A DNA stretch of 64,000 bases from an uncultured Porphyromonadaceae bacterium (GTDB lineage: Bacteria > Bacteroidota > Bacteroidia > Bacteroidales > Muribaculaceae): assembly GCA_947174995.1 (NCBI GenBank), contig CAMWLC010000002.1, positions 27,104 to 91,103 of the forward strand. Direction: 5' to 3'. The position numbers and the translations under genes are program-made. The notes under the pieces were generated by a model that had not been told where the DNA came from, made no database searches, and was given only the letters and a program-made list of their open reading frames with translations. Below are positions 1 through 9,163 of the stretch, piece by piece (the first letter of the stretch is position 1; the number at the start of each line of letters is the position of its first letter).

Positions 1-1676
1 TCTACGCCGGAAACGTGCAGCTCCAGGACTCCCTGCTGCGCCTGAGCGAGATGACGCCCGAGGAGCAGCTTGCCGTGTGTCAGAAGATTGTGGACGAGCT
101 GATACGCAAGGAGAAGGAGGAGGCCGAGGCGGCCGCCCGTGAGGAGTTCAAGGCCAATCAGCCCCAGGGGCCCGACCTCATGTCCCAGAACTCTGCCCCC
201 ACGTTCCAGATGAACACCGACAAGTCCTGGTATTTCTACAACACTCAGGCCCGCAATGCCGGTAAGTCTGACTTCCAGCGCAAGTGGGGTTCGCGCAAAC
301 TGGAGGATGACTGGCGCCGCCGCAACAAGACGAGCTTCTCGTTTGATGACGACACCTCCGATACGGCTGAGGGCGGAGAGATGACTGACAGCGTGGCTTC
401 CGGCAATGCCGCCCGGCGCGAGGCGCGTGACTCCGTCAACGCCGAGTCAGACCCCCACAATGTGGAGTATTACCTCCGCCAGATACCCTCCACCCCGGAG
501 GAGATAGCCACCTCCAACGAGGTGATCCAGGAGGGACTCTACAACATGGGTGTCATCCTCAAGGACAAGCTTGAGGATTTCCCGGCTGCCCGTGCGGAGT
601 TTGACGAACTCGACCGTCGCTACCCCGACAACCCCTACCGTCTTGACGCATATTACAATATGTATCTGATGGCCGTGCGCTCCGACGATGCTTCCGGGGC
701 CGAGATATGGCGCCGCAGGATAATGGAGGATTTCCCTGAAAGCCCTTACGGCATCGCCATGCAGGATCCCGATTATTTCGACCGTCTGCGCCGTATGCAC
801 AGCATACAGGAGGAGCTCTACGCCGAGGCCTACGCCGACTATCTGGCCGACCGCAATGCGGAGGTGCACGACATCACGGCCCGCATGGAGAAGGAGTATC
901 CCCTTTCGGCCATTCTGCCCAAATTTGTCTTCATAGACGCCCTCTCGTATCTGACGCAGGGAGATTATGACGCTTTCAAGGAGCGCCTCACCGAACTGCT
1001 CCAGAAGTGGCCCGACACCGACATGACCGATATGGCCGGCTCAATCCTCAAGGGGCTTGAGGCGGGACGCAAGCCCCACGCCGGAGTAAGCAACGCCCGT
1101 GGCCTGCTCTGGGAAATGCGCCTCACCAACGATGACAATGCCCGTGAGTCGGACGGCCAGCCCGCCCGCTTCGAGCGCGATCCCAATTCGCCGCAGTATC
1201 TCGTTCTCGCTTTCCCGCGAGACAGCGTCAACGCCAACCTGCTCCTCTACGATGTGGCCCGCTTCAATTTCTCCTCCTTCGTGGTCAAGGATTTCGACAT
1301 GGAGCCGATGAGCTTCGGCAATGTGGGCCTACTCATCATCAAGGGGTTTGCCAATATGCGTGAGCTGGAACACTACCGCAGCGTGATGGCCGCCTCCGAC
1401 CTGCAGCTCCCCCCCGCAGTGCGTCCCATCATGATCAGCCGCCCGAATTTCGAACTTTTGCTACGCGAGGGGCGTTCTTTTGAAGAGTATTTCCGTTTCG
1501 AGGAAAATGCCGCCGTCGAAGAGACCGAGAAGCAGGTGCTTGAGGGAGAATCGGAGGCCAAGGGTAAATCAGAGGAATCAGAGTTATCGGAGGAATCAGA
1601 GTTATCAGAGGAATCAGAGTTATCGGAAGCAGAACCAGAAGCGGAAGCGGAGACGGCGGAGCAGCCTCTTCCCTGA
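1..1676 (+). CDS. porW: PorW/SprE-like T9SS tetratricopeptide lipoprotein, 3' part
   Basis: The reading frame is open from base 3, so the gene begins outside the window; the GTG at 15 is internal. The visible ~558 residues form an acidic periplasmic-type protein. It has a charged N-terminal stretch, TPR-like helices around residues 150-300 (for example DKLEDFPAARAEFDELDRRY) and a conserved C-terminal globular part. PorW/SprE proteins are lipoproteins needed for type IX secretion. The assignment rests on this composition and on porX lying directly downstream, a known type IX partner. The last ~35 residues are a low-complexity Glu/Ser tail built from three copies of an 18-bp repeat, which looks lineage-specific. 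The family call is from recognition, not a search. Confidence 0.72.
   Translation, partial: YAGNVQLQDSLLRLSEMTPEEQLAVCQKIVDELIRKEKEEAEAAAREEFKANQPQGPDLMSQNSAPTFQMNTDKSWYFYNTQARNAGKSDFQRKWGSRKLEDDWRRRNKTSFSFDDDTSDTAEGGEMTDSVASGNAARREARDSVNAESDPHNVEYYLRQIPSTPEEIATSNEVIQEGLYNMGVILKDKLEDFPAARAEFDELDRRYPDNPYRLDAYYNMYLMAVRSDDASGAEIWRRRIMEDFPESPYGIAMQDPDYFDRLRRMHSIQEELYAEAYADYLADRNAEVHDITARMEKEYPLSAILPKFVFIDALSYLTQGDYDAFKERLTELLQKWPDTDMTDMAGSILKGLEAGRKPHAGVSNARGLLWEMRLTNDDNARESDGQPARFERDPNSPQYLVLAFPRDSVNANLLLYDVARFNFSSFVVKDFDMEPMSFGNVGLLIIKGFANMRELEHYRSVMAASDLQLPPAVRPIMISRPNFELLLREGRSFEEYFRFEENAAVEETEKQVLEGESEAKGKSEESELSEESELSEESELSEAEPEAEAETAEQPLP
1572..1625 (+). repeat. Three in-frame 18-bp tandem repeats in the porW tail
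   Basis: The unit GAGGAATCAGAGTTATCG occurs three times (1572, 1590, 1608) with one mismatch. It encodes repeated E-E-S-E-L-S at the extreme C-terminus. The length of 18 keeps the frame, so copy number can vary without disrupting the protein. Confidence 0.9.
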
Positions 1677-1679
1677 AAT

Positions 1680-1787
1680 CTCCTGATTCTTGAGGGTTGG
1701 GGTCTGAAAAGCATCCTCCTGATTCTTGAGGGTTGGGGTCTGAAAAGCATCCTCCTGATTCTTGAGGATTGGGGTCTAAAAAAGCAT
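1680..1787 (+). repeat. Three 36-bp tandem repeats between porW and porX
   Basis: Units at 1680-1714, 1715-1750 and 1751-1787 share CTGATTCTTGAGG followed by TTGGGGTCT and an A-run. The first two are identical; the third has a substitution, a T-to-A change and an extra A. The array fills nearly the whole gap and ends 6 bp before the porX start, so it is the porX leader or spacer. No TAnnTTTG promoter is visible in it. Confidence 0.9.
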
Positions 1788-1793
1788 ATCGTT

Positions 1794-3335
1794 ATGGATA
1801 AGATACTATGGGCTGACGACGAGATAGATCTCCTCAAGCCACACATTATGTTTCTCAAGGCCAAAGGCTATGACGTGACCACGGTCTCCAACGGCAGCGA
1901 TGCCCTGGATGCCCTTGACCGCGAGCCTTTCGCCATGATATTGCTCGACGAGAACATGCCCGGCCTCTCCGGTCTGGAGACCCTCAACCGTATCAAGCTC
2001 AAGCATCCCGAGGTGCCGGTGATCATGATCACCAAGTCCGAGGAGGAGAATATCATGGACCAGGCCATCGGCAATAAGATAGCCGATTACCTCATCAAGC
2101 CCGTCAATCCCAATCAGATCATCCTCTCGCTGAAGAAAAACCTTCATTCCGGCCAGATCGTGGCCGAGCAGACCTCCAGCGATTATCAGCAGGAGTTCGC
2201 CCGCATCTCGGGCCAGATCAACATGGCTTCCACGCTGGAGGAGTGGATGGAGGTATACCGTCAGCTGGTGTTCTGGGAGATGAAACTCGCCGACACCGAT
2301 TCGGCCATGGACGAGATGCTCCGTATGCAGAAGCGCGATGCCAATTCGAGTTTCTGCAAGTTCGTGAAGCGCCATTACGAGGAGTGGTTGGACGCTCCTG
2401 CGGATAAAAAACCCCTCATGAGTCCCGACATCTTCAAGCGCCGTGTCTTCCCCCTGCTTGATGCCGGGGAGAAGGTCTGCTTCATGCTCATAGACAATTT
2501 CCGCCTTGACCAGTGGCGTATGGTGGCCCCGCTCGTGTCGGAGTTTTTCAACGTCCAGGAAGACCTCTACACCACGATTCTCCCCACTTCGACGCAGTAT
2601 GCCCGAAACTCCATCTTCGCCGGGCTGATGCCCCTGCAGATAGCCACCATGTTTCCCCATCTCTGGGTGGAGGAGGATGAGGACGAGGGTCTCAACATCC
2701 ACGAGGCGGAGCTGATACGCACCCAGATAGAGCGTTTCAGGCGTCACGACAAGTTCACCTACAACAAGCTCAATGACTCCCAGGCGGTGGAGAAGTTCCT
2801 CTCCAAGCTCCCCGGGATGAAGGATACGCAGCTCAACGTGGTGGTGCTCAACTTCATCGATATGCTCTCCCATGCCCGCACGGAGTCGAAGATGATACGC
2901 GAACTGGCCAATTCCGATGCCGCTTACCGGTCGCTGACCGAGAGCTGGTTTCGCCACACGGCCGCCGTCGATATGTTTCGCCGTCTTGCCGCCTTGGGCT
3001 ACAAGATCATCCTCACCACCGACCACGGCACCATCCGCGTGGACGATCCCATCAAGGTGGTGGGCGACCGCAACACCAACACCAACCTGCGCTACAAGGT
3101 GGGGAAGAATCTAAACTACAATCCGCGCCAGGTCTACGAGATGAAGGATCCGCGCCGCTTCGGTCTGCCGGCTCCGAATCTTTCGAGCACCTTCATCTAC
3201 GCCACCAACGAGGACTTCTTCTCCTACCCCAACAACTACAATTACTACGTGCAGTATTACACGGGCACCTTCCAGCACGGCGGCATATCGCTTGAGGAGA
3301 TGGTGGTGCCCCTCATCACCCTGTCACCGAAATGA
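1794..3335 (+). CDS. porX: PorX: response regulator with PglZ phosphodiesterase-like output domain
   Basis: The 513-residue protein begins with a receiver domain (residues 1-125): acidic pair D8/D9, phospho-acceptor D52 in LLDENMPG, and the conserved lysine in YLIKP near residue 101. A linker leads to a C-terminal PglZ/alkaline-phosphatase-superfamily domain. Its metal and nucleophile signatures are visible: LIDNFRLDQW, TTILPTSTQYARNS and TTDHGTIRVDD. In Porphyromonas and Flavobacterium PorX pairs with the PorY kinase and the ECF sigma factor SigP to control T9SS genes, and its PglZ domain cleaves oligonucleotides. The gene follows the PorW-like gene. Its stop overlaps the next start (ATGA), so the downstream Sel1 gene is probably translationally coupled. 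Confidence 0.93.
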   Translation: MDKILWADDEIDLLKPHIMFLKAKGYDVTTVSNGSDALDALDREPFAMILLDENMPGLSGLETLNRIKLKHPEVPVIMITKSEEENIMDQAIGNKIADYLIKPVNPNQIILSLKKNLHSGQIVAEQTSSDYQQEFARISGQINMASTLEEWMEVYRQLVFWEMKLADTDSAMDEMLRMQKRDANSSFCKFVKRHYEEWLDAPADKKPLMSPDIFKRRVFPLLDAGEKVCFMLIDNFRLDQWRMVAPLVSEFFNVQEDLYTTILPTSTQYARNSIFAGLMPLQIATMFPHLWVEEDEDEGLNIHEAELIRTQIERFRRHDKFTYNKLNDSQAVEKFLSKLPGMKDTQLNVVVLNFIDMLSHARTESKMIRELANSDAAYRSLTESWFRHTAAVDMFRRLAALGYKIILTTDHGTIRVDDPIKVVGDRNTNTNLRYKVGKNLNYNPRQVYEMKDPRRFGLPAPNLSSTFIYATNEDFFSYPNNYNYYVQYYTGTFQHGGISLEEMVVPLITLSPK

Positions 3336-4111
3336 AGACCGACTGCATGAAATCACTGTTGTGGCTTGCATTAGGCGGTACGCTCTGCGCGGCGGCATTT
3401 GCCACCACGCCGGAGCGTATGGCCCTGCGCGAGCTCTCGGCCCGTGCGGCCTCGGGAGACGCCGGGGCGTTGCGTCGTCTGGCCTATATCCATGAGACCG
3501 GTTTCGACTCCATATCTCCGGACGCAGCCGAGGCCACGCGCCTCTACGGCGAGGCGGCCCGTCTCGGAGACGCGCAAGGGGCATCCCTCTACGGCTTCCG
3601 CCTGATCACGGGGGAGGGTGTGGTTCCCGACACCACTCAGGGCGTGAAATGGATATACCTGGCCGCCATGCAGGGGGATCCGCGCGCGGCCAACAACATG
3701 GGGTGGCTCCTCACCTCGGGCACCGGTATGCCTGTCGATTCGGTCAAGGCTGCGGAATGGTATTACGATGCCGCCTCGGCCGGCCTTCCCGCCGGTGCCT
3801 ACAATCTCGTGGGGCTGGTGGAGAGTGGGGCTGTGGAGGCTCCGTCAGACAGTCTGATGGCCCCGGTGTATGCTCTGCTCGGAGGCGCCTATTCGCGCGG
3901 TCAGGGAGTGCCGTACAGTTTCCCCCGCTCGGTGGAATACTTCCTTCACGCCGCCGTGGCCGGAGATGTAGCGAGCCGCCGTGTGATAGCCGAGATGCTC
4001 CAGCAGATGCCCGATGCCCTCGATGCGCTTCCCCTTGACAGCCTCTTGAGGGCGTGGCCGGGTGCCCCCACCCCCGATATGGCGCGTGATCCCTTCTTTT
4101 GGGAGGAGTAG
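3332..4111 (+). CDS. Secreted Sel1-repeat protein
   Basis: The 259-residue product has a hydrophobic export signal near residues 6-24 (MKSLLWLALGG..AAAFA), then four to five Sel1-like repeats (A-x-x-L-Y-G-E-A-A-R-L-G-D, AAEWYYDAASAG, RSVEYFLHAAVAG). These are alpha-helical solenoid repeats that usually mediate protein-protein contacts. The ATG at 3332 overlaps the porX stop by 4 bp; an alternative ATG at 3347 lies directly before the signal-like core. The overlap suggests translation linked to PorX, but a role in type IX secretion is only an inference from position. The gene ends just before a bidirectional terminator. Confidence 0.82.
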   Translation: MKTDCMKSLLWLALGGTLCAAAFATTPERMALRELSARAASGDAGALRRLAYIHETGFDSISPDAAEATRLYGEAARLGDAQGASLYGFRLITGEGVVPDTTQGVKWIYLAAMQGDPRAANNMGWLLTSGTGMPVDSVKAAEWYYDAASAGLPAGAYNLVGLVESGAVEAPSDSLMAPVYALLGGAYSRGQGVPYSFPRSVEYFLHAAVAGDVASRRVIAEMLQQMPDALDALPLDSLLRAWPGAPTPDMARDPFFWEE

Positions 4112-4131
4112 AATTATACGCCCCAAGACAT

Positions 4132-4170
4132 AAAAAAAGAGCCTGTTCCTCACGGATTTGGGCTCTTTTT
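4132..4170. terminator. Bidirectional intrinsic terminator
   Basis: A 10-bp stem AAAAAGAGCC/GGCTCTTTTT (4134-4143 with 4161-4170) is flanked by T-runs on both strands. It can end the porX-Sel1 transcript on + and the small RNA candidate on -. Confidence 0.85.
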
Positions 4171-4370
4171 CCTTTTAGGGAATTGCCTTGGGCAGTGACG
4201 GTTGCCACTGCCCTAATTTTGTAGCATTTCCCGACAGACTTCGACGCCGGAGTCGGTATCGGGTGCTGCCGGACCTCTATTCAACCAAACATTTTTCAGT
4301 CCGAATGATCGACTGATGCTTCACTCCAAGCAGTGATTCCGGTCGTGCCGGCAATCGCCGATCATCATTT
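4132..4370 (-). ncRNA. Candidate ~240-nt intergenic small RNA
   Basis: A full promoter (4377-4408) points leftward and a strong terminator with a T7 tail ends at 4132, with no plausible coding frame between. Read on the minus strand, the product contains stable hairpins: GATTGCCGG/CCGGAATC, CACT/AGTG, CCCGA..TCGGG enclosing CGAC/GTCG, and GGGCAGTG/CACTGCCC. An outer pairing ATGATCG/CGATCAT competes with TCAGTC/GACTGA. The length is compatible with housekeeping RNAs such as 6S, but I cannot match it to a known family by eye. Confidence is for a transcript existing, not for its class. Confidence 0.6.
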
Positions 4371-4376
4371 CCGCTG

Positions 4377-4408
4377 CAAAGATAAATACAAAATTTTGTA
4401 ATTCCAAG
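4377..4408 (-). promoter_or_regulatory. Promoter for the 4132-4370 small RNA
   Basis: On the minus strand a -33 CTTG (4405-4408) is followed by exactly 20 nt and a -7 TATCTTTG (4377-4384). This fits the Bacteroidetes TTTG-N19-21-TAnnTTTG consensus. Start would be near 4370. An AT-rich tract lies upstream. Confidence 0.7.
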
Positions 4409-4740
4409 AAAATTCAAGAAAAAATTACAATTTTTTTGAAAAATTCTTTACAAAATTACAATTAATCGGGTTTAAGTGTTCCATAATGATATTTCATTAT
4501 GATATGTAGGGCGGATATTTTCAGTTGAGTGAGCGAAGAAAATGTTACAAATTTTTACAAAAATGTTACAAAAACCCACTTTCATCGGGGTTATACCTGA
4601 CAAAAATACCGGAAAAAATGGCTCGGGTCTTATTTCCGATGCTCAATTATCCCTGTTTTATGCTGACGTGGCACGCCACGTCCCTACAATCTGCTGATAT
4701 TCAGATGGAAATGTAGGGACATCGCGTGTGATGTCTTCTC
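4409..4740. other. AT-rich noncoding region with palindromic elements
   Basis: No credible gene. Upstream of the small RNA promoter the DNA is AT-rich with repeated TTACAAA motifs. A small hairpin CATAATGA/TCATTATG lies at 4482-4501. The right end holds the imperfect inverted repeat described separately. A 63-codon open frame at 4525-4716 has no credible start context and crosses that repeat, so I do not call it. Confidence 0.6.
4665..4735. repeat. Imperfect inverted repeat element (24-bp arms)
   Basis: The arm at 4665-4688 (GACGTGGCACGCCACGTCCC then TACA) pairs with 4712-4735, which is its reverse complement apart from several substitutions. The left arm also contains its own palindrome ACGTGGC-GCCACGT. 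The shape resembles a dispersed intergenic palindromic element. Copy number elsewhere cannot be seen from this window. Confidence 0.7.
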
Positions 4741-4785
4741 AAAAACAGAAGGCCCGACCGGTTTTCCCGGTCGGGCCTTCTGTTT
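4741..4785 (-). terminator. Terminator of gapA
   Basis: A perfect 19-bp stem, AAACAGAAGGCCCGACCGG (4743-4761) with 4767-4785, is followed on the minus strand by a T-run at 4745-4741. It lies 18 bp past the gapA stop. Confidence 0.9.
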
Positions 4786-4803
4786 CGCTTGTCAGCCGAT
4801 GTA

Positions 4804-5820
<1,017 letters not shown>

Positions 5821-5923
5821 TTAATTCTGGTTTAATTATAGGTGTTTTAATGTTGTCTCTTTTTTTACCTGTGAACCTTTTTCCGCAGGGGACGACGCGT
5901 CAGCCGTTGCCCCTAAAGTCATG

Positions 5924-5955
5924 CAAAATTAGTGATTTTTTTCAAATTTTACAAT
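5924..5955 (-). promoter_or_regulatory. Predicted gapA promoter
   Basis: Minus strand: -33 ATTG (5952-5955), 20-nt spacer, -7 TAATTTTG (5924-5931). Transcription would start near 5917, giving a leader of about 100 nt before the gapA ATG. Confidence 0.55.
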
Positions 5956-6068
5956 TCTTTGAACAGAAAAAAGTGTCAATGTGTTTCACTTTACAAAGAC
6001 CGCTGTCCGCTGCGTTTGGGACTGCGTTCTGATTTTATAACAACTCGATTCCAAAAACTATTTAAACT

Positions 6069-6509
6069 ATGGGAAAATTTTTAGCTGATTTCAAAGAATT
6101 TGCCATGAAGGGCAATGTCATCGATATGGCTGTCGGTGTAATCGTGGGCGGTGCGTTCGGCAAGATCGTATCTTCGCTGGTCAACGACATCATCATGCCC
6201 GTGGTGACCCTGGCCACAGGTGGCGACGGCATCAAGAACCTGAAGTTCGTCATCAAGCCCGGCATGGAGGCCACCGCCGAGGGGGCCGCCGCCGTCGAGG
6301 AGGTAGCTGTGAACTACGGTATGTTTATCCAGAACATCGTGGACTTCTTCATCATCGCCTTCTCCATCTTCATTGCCCTGCGAATCGCCATGAAACTCAA
6401 GAAGAAGGAGGAGGAGCCCGCTCCCGAAGAGCCTGCGGCACCCTCTCCCGAGGTGACGCTCCTCACCGAGATCCGCGACCTGCTCAAGGCCGACGAGGCA
6501 AAGAAATAA
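6069..6509 (+). CDS. mscL: Large-conductance mechanosensitive channel MscL
   Basis: The 146-residue inner-membrane protein forms a homopentameric pore that releases solutes on hypo-osmotic shock. The N-terminal amphipathic helix FLADFKEFAMKGNVIDMAVG and the first transmembrane helix VGVIVGGAFGKIVSSLVND are diagnostic. A periplasmic loop (residues ~50-85) and a second helix NIVDFFIIAFSIFIALRIAM follow, then a charged cytoplasmic end with Glu/Pro-rich linker. The ATG follows an A/T-rich leader without Shine-Dalgarno. It is convergent with the fimbrillin gene, and a shared hairpin terminator lies between them. Confidence 0.97.
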   Translation: MGKFLADFKEFAMKGNVIDMAVGVIVGGAFGKIVSSLVNDIIMPVVTLATGGDGIKNLKFVIKPGMEATAEGAAAVEEVAVNYGMFIQNIVDFFIIAFSIFIALRIAMKLKKKEEEPAPEEPAAPSPEVTLLTEIRDLLKADEAKK

Positions 6510-6558
6510 GCTCCCCGCATACAGAGGCATTGCCCGCATAAAGAGATTGGTTGCAGGC

Positions 6559-6612
6559 AAATGAATCACGGGTGCATGACGGAGGAATCCGTCATGCACC
6601 CGTGATTCATTT
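6559..6612. terminator. Bidirectional terminator, perfect 25-bp stem
   Basis: Left arm 6559-6583 and right arm 6588-6612 are exact reverse complements with a 4-nt loop. The arms end in AAAT/ATTT. It separates convergent mscL and the fimbrillin gene. Confidence 0.9.
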
Positions 6613-6631
6613 GGGGTTTTCAGACTGTTTT

Positions 6632-8074
6632 TCAGTCGCCGAAGTCGAAGTCGGGGTCGTTGAAGCCGGCCTCATCCACTACGCCCTCACCGTTGATCTG
6701 GTCGACGGTGTTGCCGGAGCCGCTGTTCCACTCAAGCACCTCCTCGATGAAGCGGATCTTGTCACCGAGGATGGGAGAGTAGTCGAGATCCTTGTGCACG
6801 GGGTCCTCACCCAATACTTCCACGATGTCGACACCCTCGGAGCCGGGAGCCACGAAGCCGGCGCCCTCGGAGAAGTCGATGAGGTATCTGGTGTAGAAGC
6901 TTGCGCCCCAGAGCGAGCCCACGGGGAAGGCTGCCCAGGCATACTTCACGCCGTCGATGGTCTCGGAGATCTGGTCGACACCCTTCGCGTAGGGGTACAC
7001 CACGCGGGGATCCTTGCCCTCGCCCATGTCGTAGGTGATGCGGATGAGCAGGGCGATATAGGCGGAGTTGTCGTCAAACTTGTACTTTCTGACGTTTTCA
7101 TTGGCGTCATACTCCTTCTCGGGAGTGCAAATGAGCTGCTGGGGAATCATGAGGAAGCTGCCCTTCTTGTCAACTACGCCGTTCTCGTCGATGCCGCCGT
7201 TCATGATGGGAGTCTCGGTGGTGCCGATGGTGACGGGCTCGTCGAAGATGTAGGTGAAGTCGCCGCGGCTATCCTTGTCAGCGGTCCAGAAGTGGTAGAG
7301 ATGGTCGTCGGTGGAGAGAAGCTCGTTATCGGCGAGAGGAGTCTCATCGAGGTTCTCGTAGATGGTGAGCTTGTCGAGTTTGTTGAAGATGTAGTCGCCC
7401 TTCTTGTAGACGCGACCCAGCTTCACGCCTGCCACTTGGTAGGTGAAGCGCTCGTCGGAACACCATGCGCCGGCCACATATACTTTCGCCAGGGCGTGGT
7501 TGAACCAGAAGGGCATCACGGGATACTCCTCGGTTTCGCTGTCGTTGTCGCGACGTCCGGGAGTGCAGTCGGCGATGATGTCAATCTGATTCTCGATGTT
7601 CTCATCCACGGTGAAGCCGTCGAGGTGCATCTCGCCCTTGTTGTTGGCGGTCATGGCCAGCGAAGTGGGCGCGTAGGCAAAGAAGGAGAGCGGGCTGAAG
7701 TCAGAGGGCCAGTAGTAGGGCTTCTCGGAGGTGAAGAGATAGCCCGTGCCATTTTCACCGTCCCACATCTCGTTGGTGCGGGTGAACTCCACGGCCTGGC
7801 CGAAGTAGTCAGTCAGCAGGTCGTTGTCGGTGACGGAGCCGTTCTCATGATGCAGATCCTGGAGATCGTTGATGTCGCCGGTGTAGCCGAAGACCTTGAA
7901 CGCCTCCAGATTGGAGGTGTTGAAGTCATTGGCACGTGTGGCCTTGCCTGTGTGCGCCTGGAAGGCGATAGCTTTGCTGTCACGGTTGCCTGTAGCGACA
8001 TTGAGCACCTCCTCCTGGGAGCAAGATGCGAGAGTCAGTGCGGCTGCACTCAACATAAACAATGATTTTTTCAT
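6632..8074 (-). CDS. Fimbrillin-family surface lipoprotein
   Basis: The 480-residue protein starts with a lipoprotein signal (MKKSLFMLSAAALTLASC, lipobox cysteine at residue 18) followed by SQEE. An N-terminal stretch KAIAFQAHTGKATRANDF is typical of Bacteroidales fimbrillin/Mfa-like proteins. In those, an arginine in this zone is cleaved by a trypsin-like protease before polymerisation by strand exchange. The rest is beta-rich with no catalytic motif. It is the last gene of a three-gene operon with DUF5119 and DUF3575 partners, a usual arrangement for fimbrial loci. Whether it is the major stalk or a tip subunit cannot be read from the sequence. Confidence 0.75.
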   Translation of the reverse strand: MKKSLFMLSAAALTLASCSQEEVLNVATGNRDSKAIAFQAHTGKATRANDFNTSNLEAFKVFGYTGDINDLQDLHHENGSVTDNDLLTDYFGQAVEFTRTNEMWDGENGTGYLFTSEKPYYWPSDFSPLSFFAYAPTSLAMTANNKGEMHLDGFTVDENIENQIDIIADCTPGRRDNDSETEEYPVMPFWFNHALAKVYVAGAWCSDERFTYQVAGVKLGRVYKKGDYIFNKLDKLTIYENLDETPLADNELLSTDDHLYHFWTADKDSRGDFTYIFDEPVTIGTTETPIMNGGIDENGVVDKKGSFLMIPQQLICTPEKEYDANENVRKYKFDDNSAYIALLIRITYDMGEGKDPRVVYPYAKGVDQISETIDGVKYAWAAFPVGSLWGASFYTRYLIDFSEGAGFVAPGSEGVDIVEVLGEDPVHKDLDYSPILGDKIRFIEEVLEWNSGSGNTVDQINGEGVVDEAGFNDPDFDFGD

Positions 8075-8155
8075 TTGTCGATGTTTAGATTGGTTAATAC
8101 TTAGGTTGATTTATAGTTGTTGTTGTGATTTCTTCATGCGTGGCGGAGATGCCGG

Positions 8156-9163
8156 TCACCTTCCGAGGATCTCGTCCGTGCCTGTCCATCCTCCGACCCC
8201 TACCGCGGCGCCTCCACCCTGGAGCAGGGGGGGCGGGAGCGTGAGGCTGTCGAGTTCCACCACTATGTTTTCCGGATCGGAGATGCCGGGGGAGGAGTGA
8301 TAATCATGTATGTGGCTCGTGACGTCGTGGGTGTGGCTCCATCCGCGGTCGTTGGAGAGTGCCAGTATGTGGAGACCCTCCGCGGGCTCCTCGTCGGCAC
8401 GCGTGGAGAGGGGGCGGTTGCCGCAATGGCCGAATGTGAGGAGGTGTCCCTCGAGCTCGCCCCGGTCGTTGGCCTCCATGAGGAAACTGTGGGTGACGGT
8501 CTCCTCGCCCGTCACTCCGCGTGCCGGGTGGACGGTGCCCGACATGCCCGACACCGAGGCGTTGAGACGCGTGGAGAGTGTGAGATTGGAGGGATGGTGC
8601 ACGATGAAGGTGTAGTGATGCGTCACCGGGAGCATCTCGAACACCAGGGTCAGCGGCTCTGCCGCCGCATCGGCGGAGGCTCTCACCGTGAATCCCTCCA
8701 CAGCGGACACCCACATATAGTCCGCACTCCAGGCCAGGCGCTCGTCTTCGGCTCCCGGCACCTTCAGGGGGCGCGTGAAGTGGGTGGGCGAGGCGGATGT
8801 GAGATCCGAGAGGCGGATACCGAAGTCTTCGTAGGTGTCGTGGCCCGTCAGGCCGTGGCAATCCGTGTCGCTGTTGTGACACACCGCGCAGTAGTAGCCC
8901 GAGGGAATCATGATGGTTCCTCCAGTGGAGCCACGCAGTTCGTAGACGTATCGCAGAGGATTGCGGGTCATGCCCCTCTCGCTCATGCGGTAGAAATAGA
9001 CGGTCATTTCCTTGGGAGCGGCCTCGGGGGCGGCTTCCCAGTCAAACACTATCTTGACGGGCACGCGCAGGGAGGCAGGACGCTCTTCCAGTTCGATATG
9101 GTCGCATCCTGCCGCCATAGTCAGGAGCATGAGGAGCATTGAGGTCAACAGGGCGATTCTCAT
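8156..9163 (-). CDS. DUF5119-type lipoprotein of a fimbrial operon
   Basis: I choose the ATG at 9163, which gives 335 residues with a lipoprotein signal (MRIALLTSMLLMLLTMAAGC). An upstream in-frame start would add 29 residues lacking signal character. The segment PVKIVFDWEAAPEAAPKEMT followed by VYFY, then PSGYY..VCHNSDT, matches the DUF5119/Mfa2-like pattern seen next to fimbrillins. Such proteins probably anchor or cap the fimbria (inference). The start overlaps the upstream DUF3575 stop by 4 bp, indicating coupled translation. The C-terminus is rich in Gly and Pro. Confidence 0.72.
   Translation of the reverse strand: MRIALLTSMLLMLLTMAAGCDHIELEERPASLRVPVKIVFDWEAAPEAAPKEMTVYFYRMSERGMTRNPLRYVYELRGSTGGTIMIPSGYYCAVCHNSDTDCHGLTGHDTYEDFGIRLSDLTSASPTHFTRPLKVPGAEDERLAWSADYMWVSAVEGFTVRASADAAAEPLTLVFEMLPVTHHYTFIVHHPSNLTLSTRLNASVSGMSGTVHPARGVTGEETVTHSFLMEANDRGELEGHLLTFGHCGNRPLSTRADEEPAEGLHILALSNDRGWSHTHDVTSHIHDYHSSPGISDPENIVVELDSLTLPPPLLQGGGAAVGVGGWTGTDEILGR

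Noticed and set aside
1680..1787. CRISPR array
   Set aside because: Units are contiguous with no spacers, so it is a simple tandem repeat.
4525..4716. 63-codon open frame in the gapA-side intergenic region
   Set aside because: It crosses the inverted repeat, has no domain or codon-use signal like neighbours, and sits in AT-rich noncoding DNA.
5850..6032. 60-codon open frame opposite the gapA leader
   Set aside because: It overlaps the predicted gapA promoter and has no recognisable features.
6551..8065. 504-codon antisense frame over the fimbrillin gene
   Set aside because: High GC with biased third positions gives long antisense frames; the sense product has a lipoprotein signal and family features.
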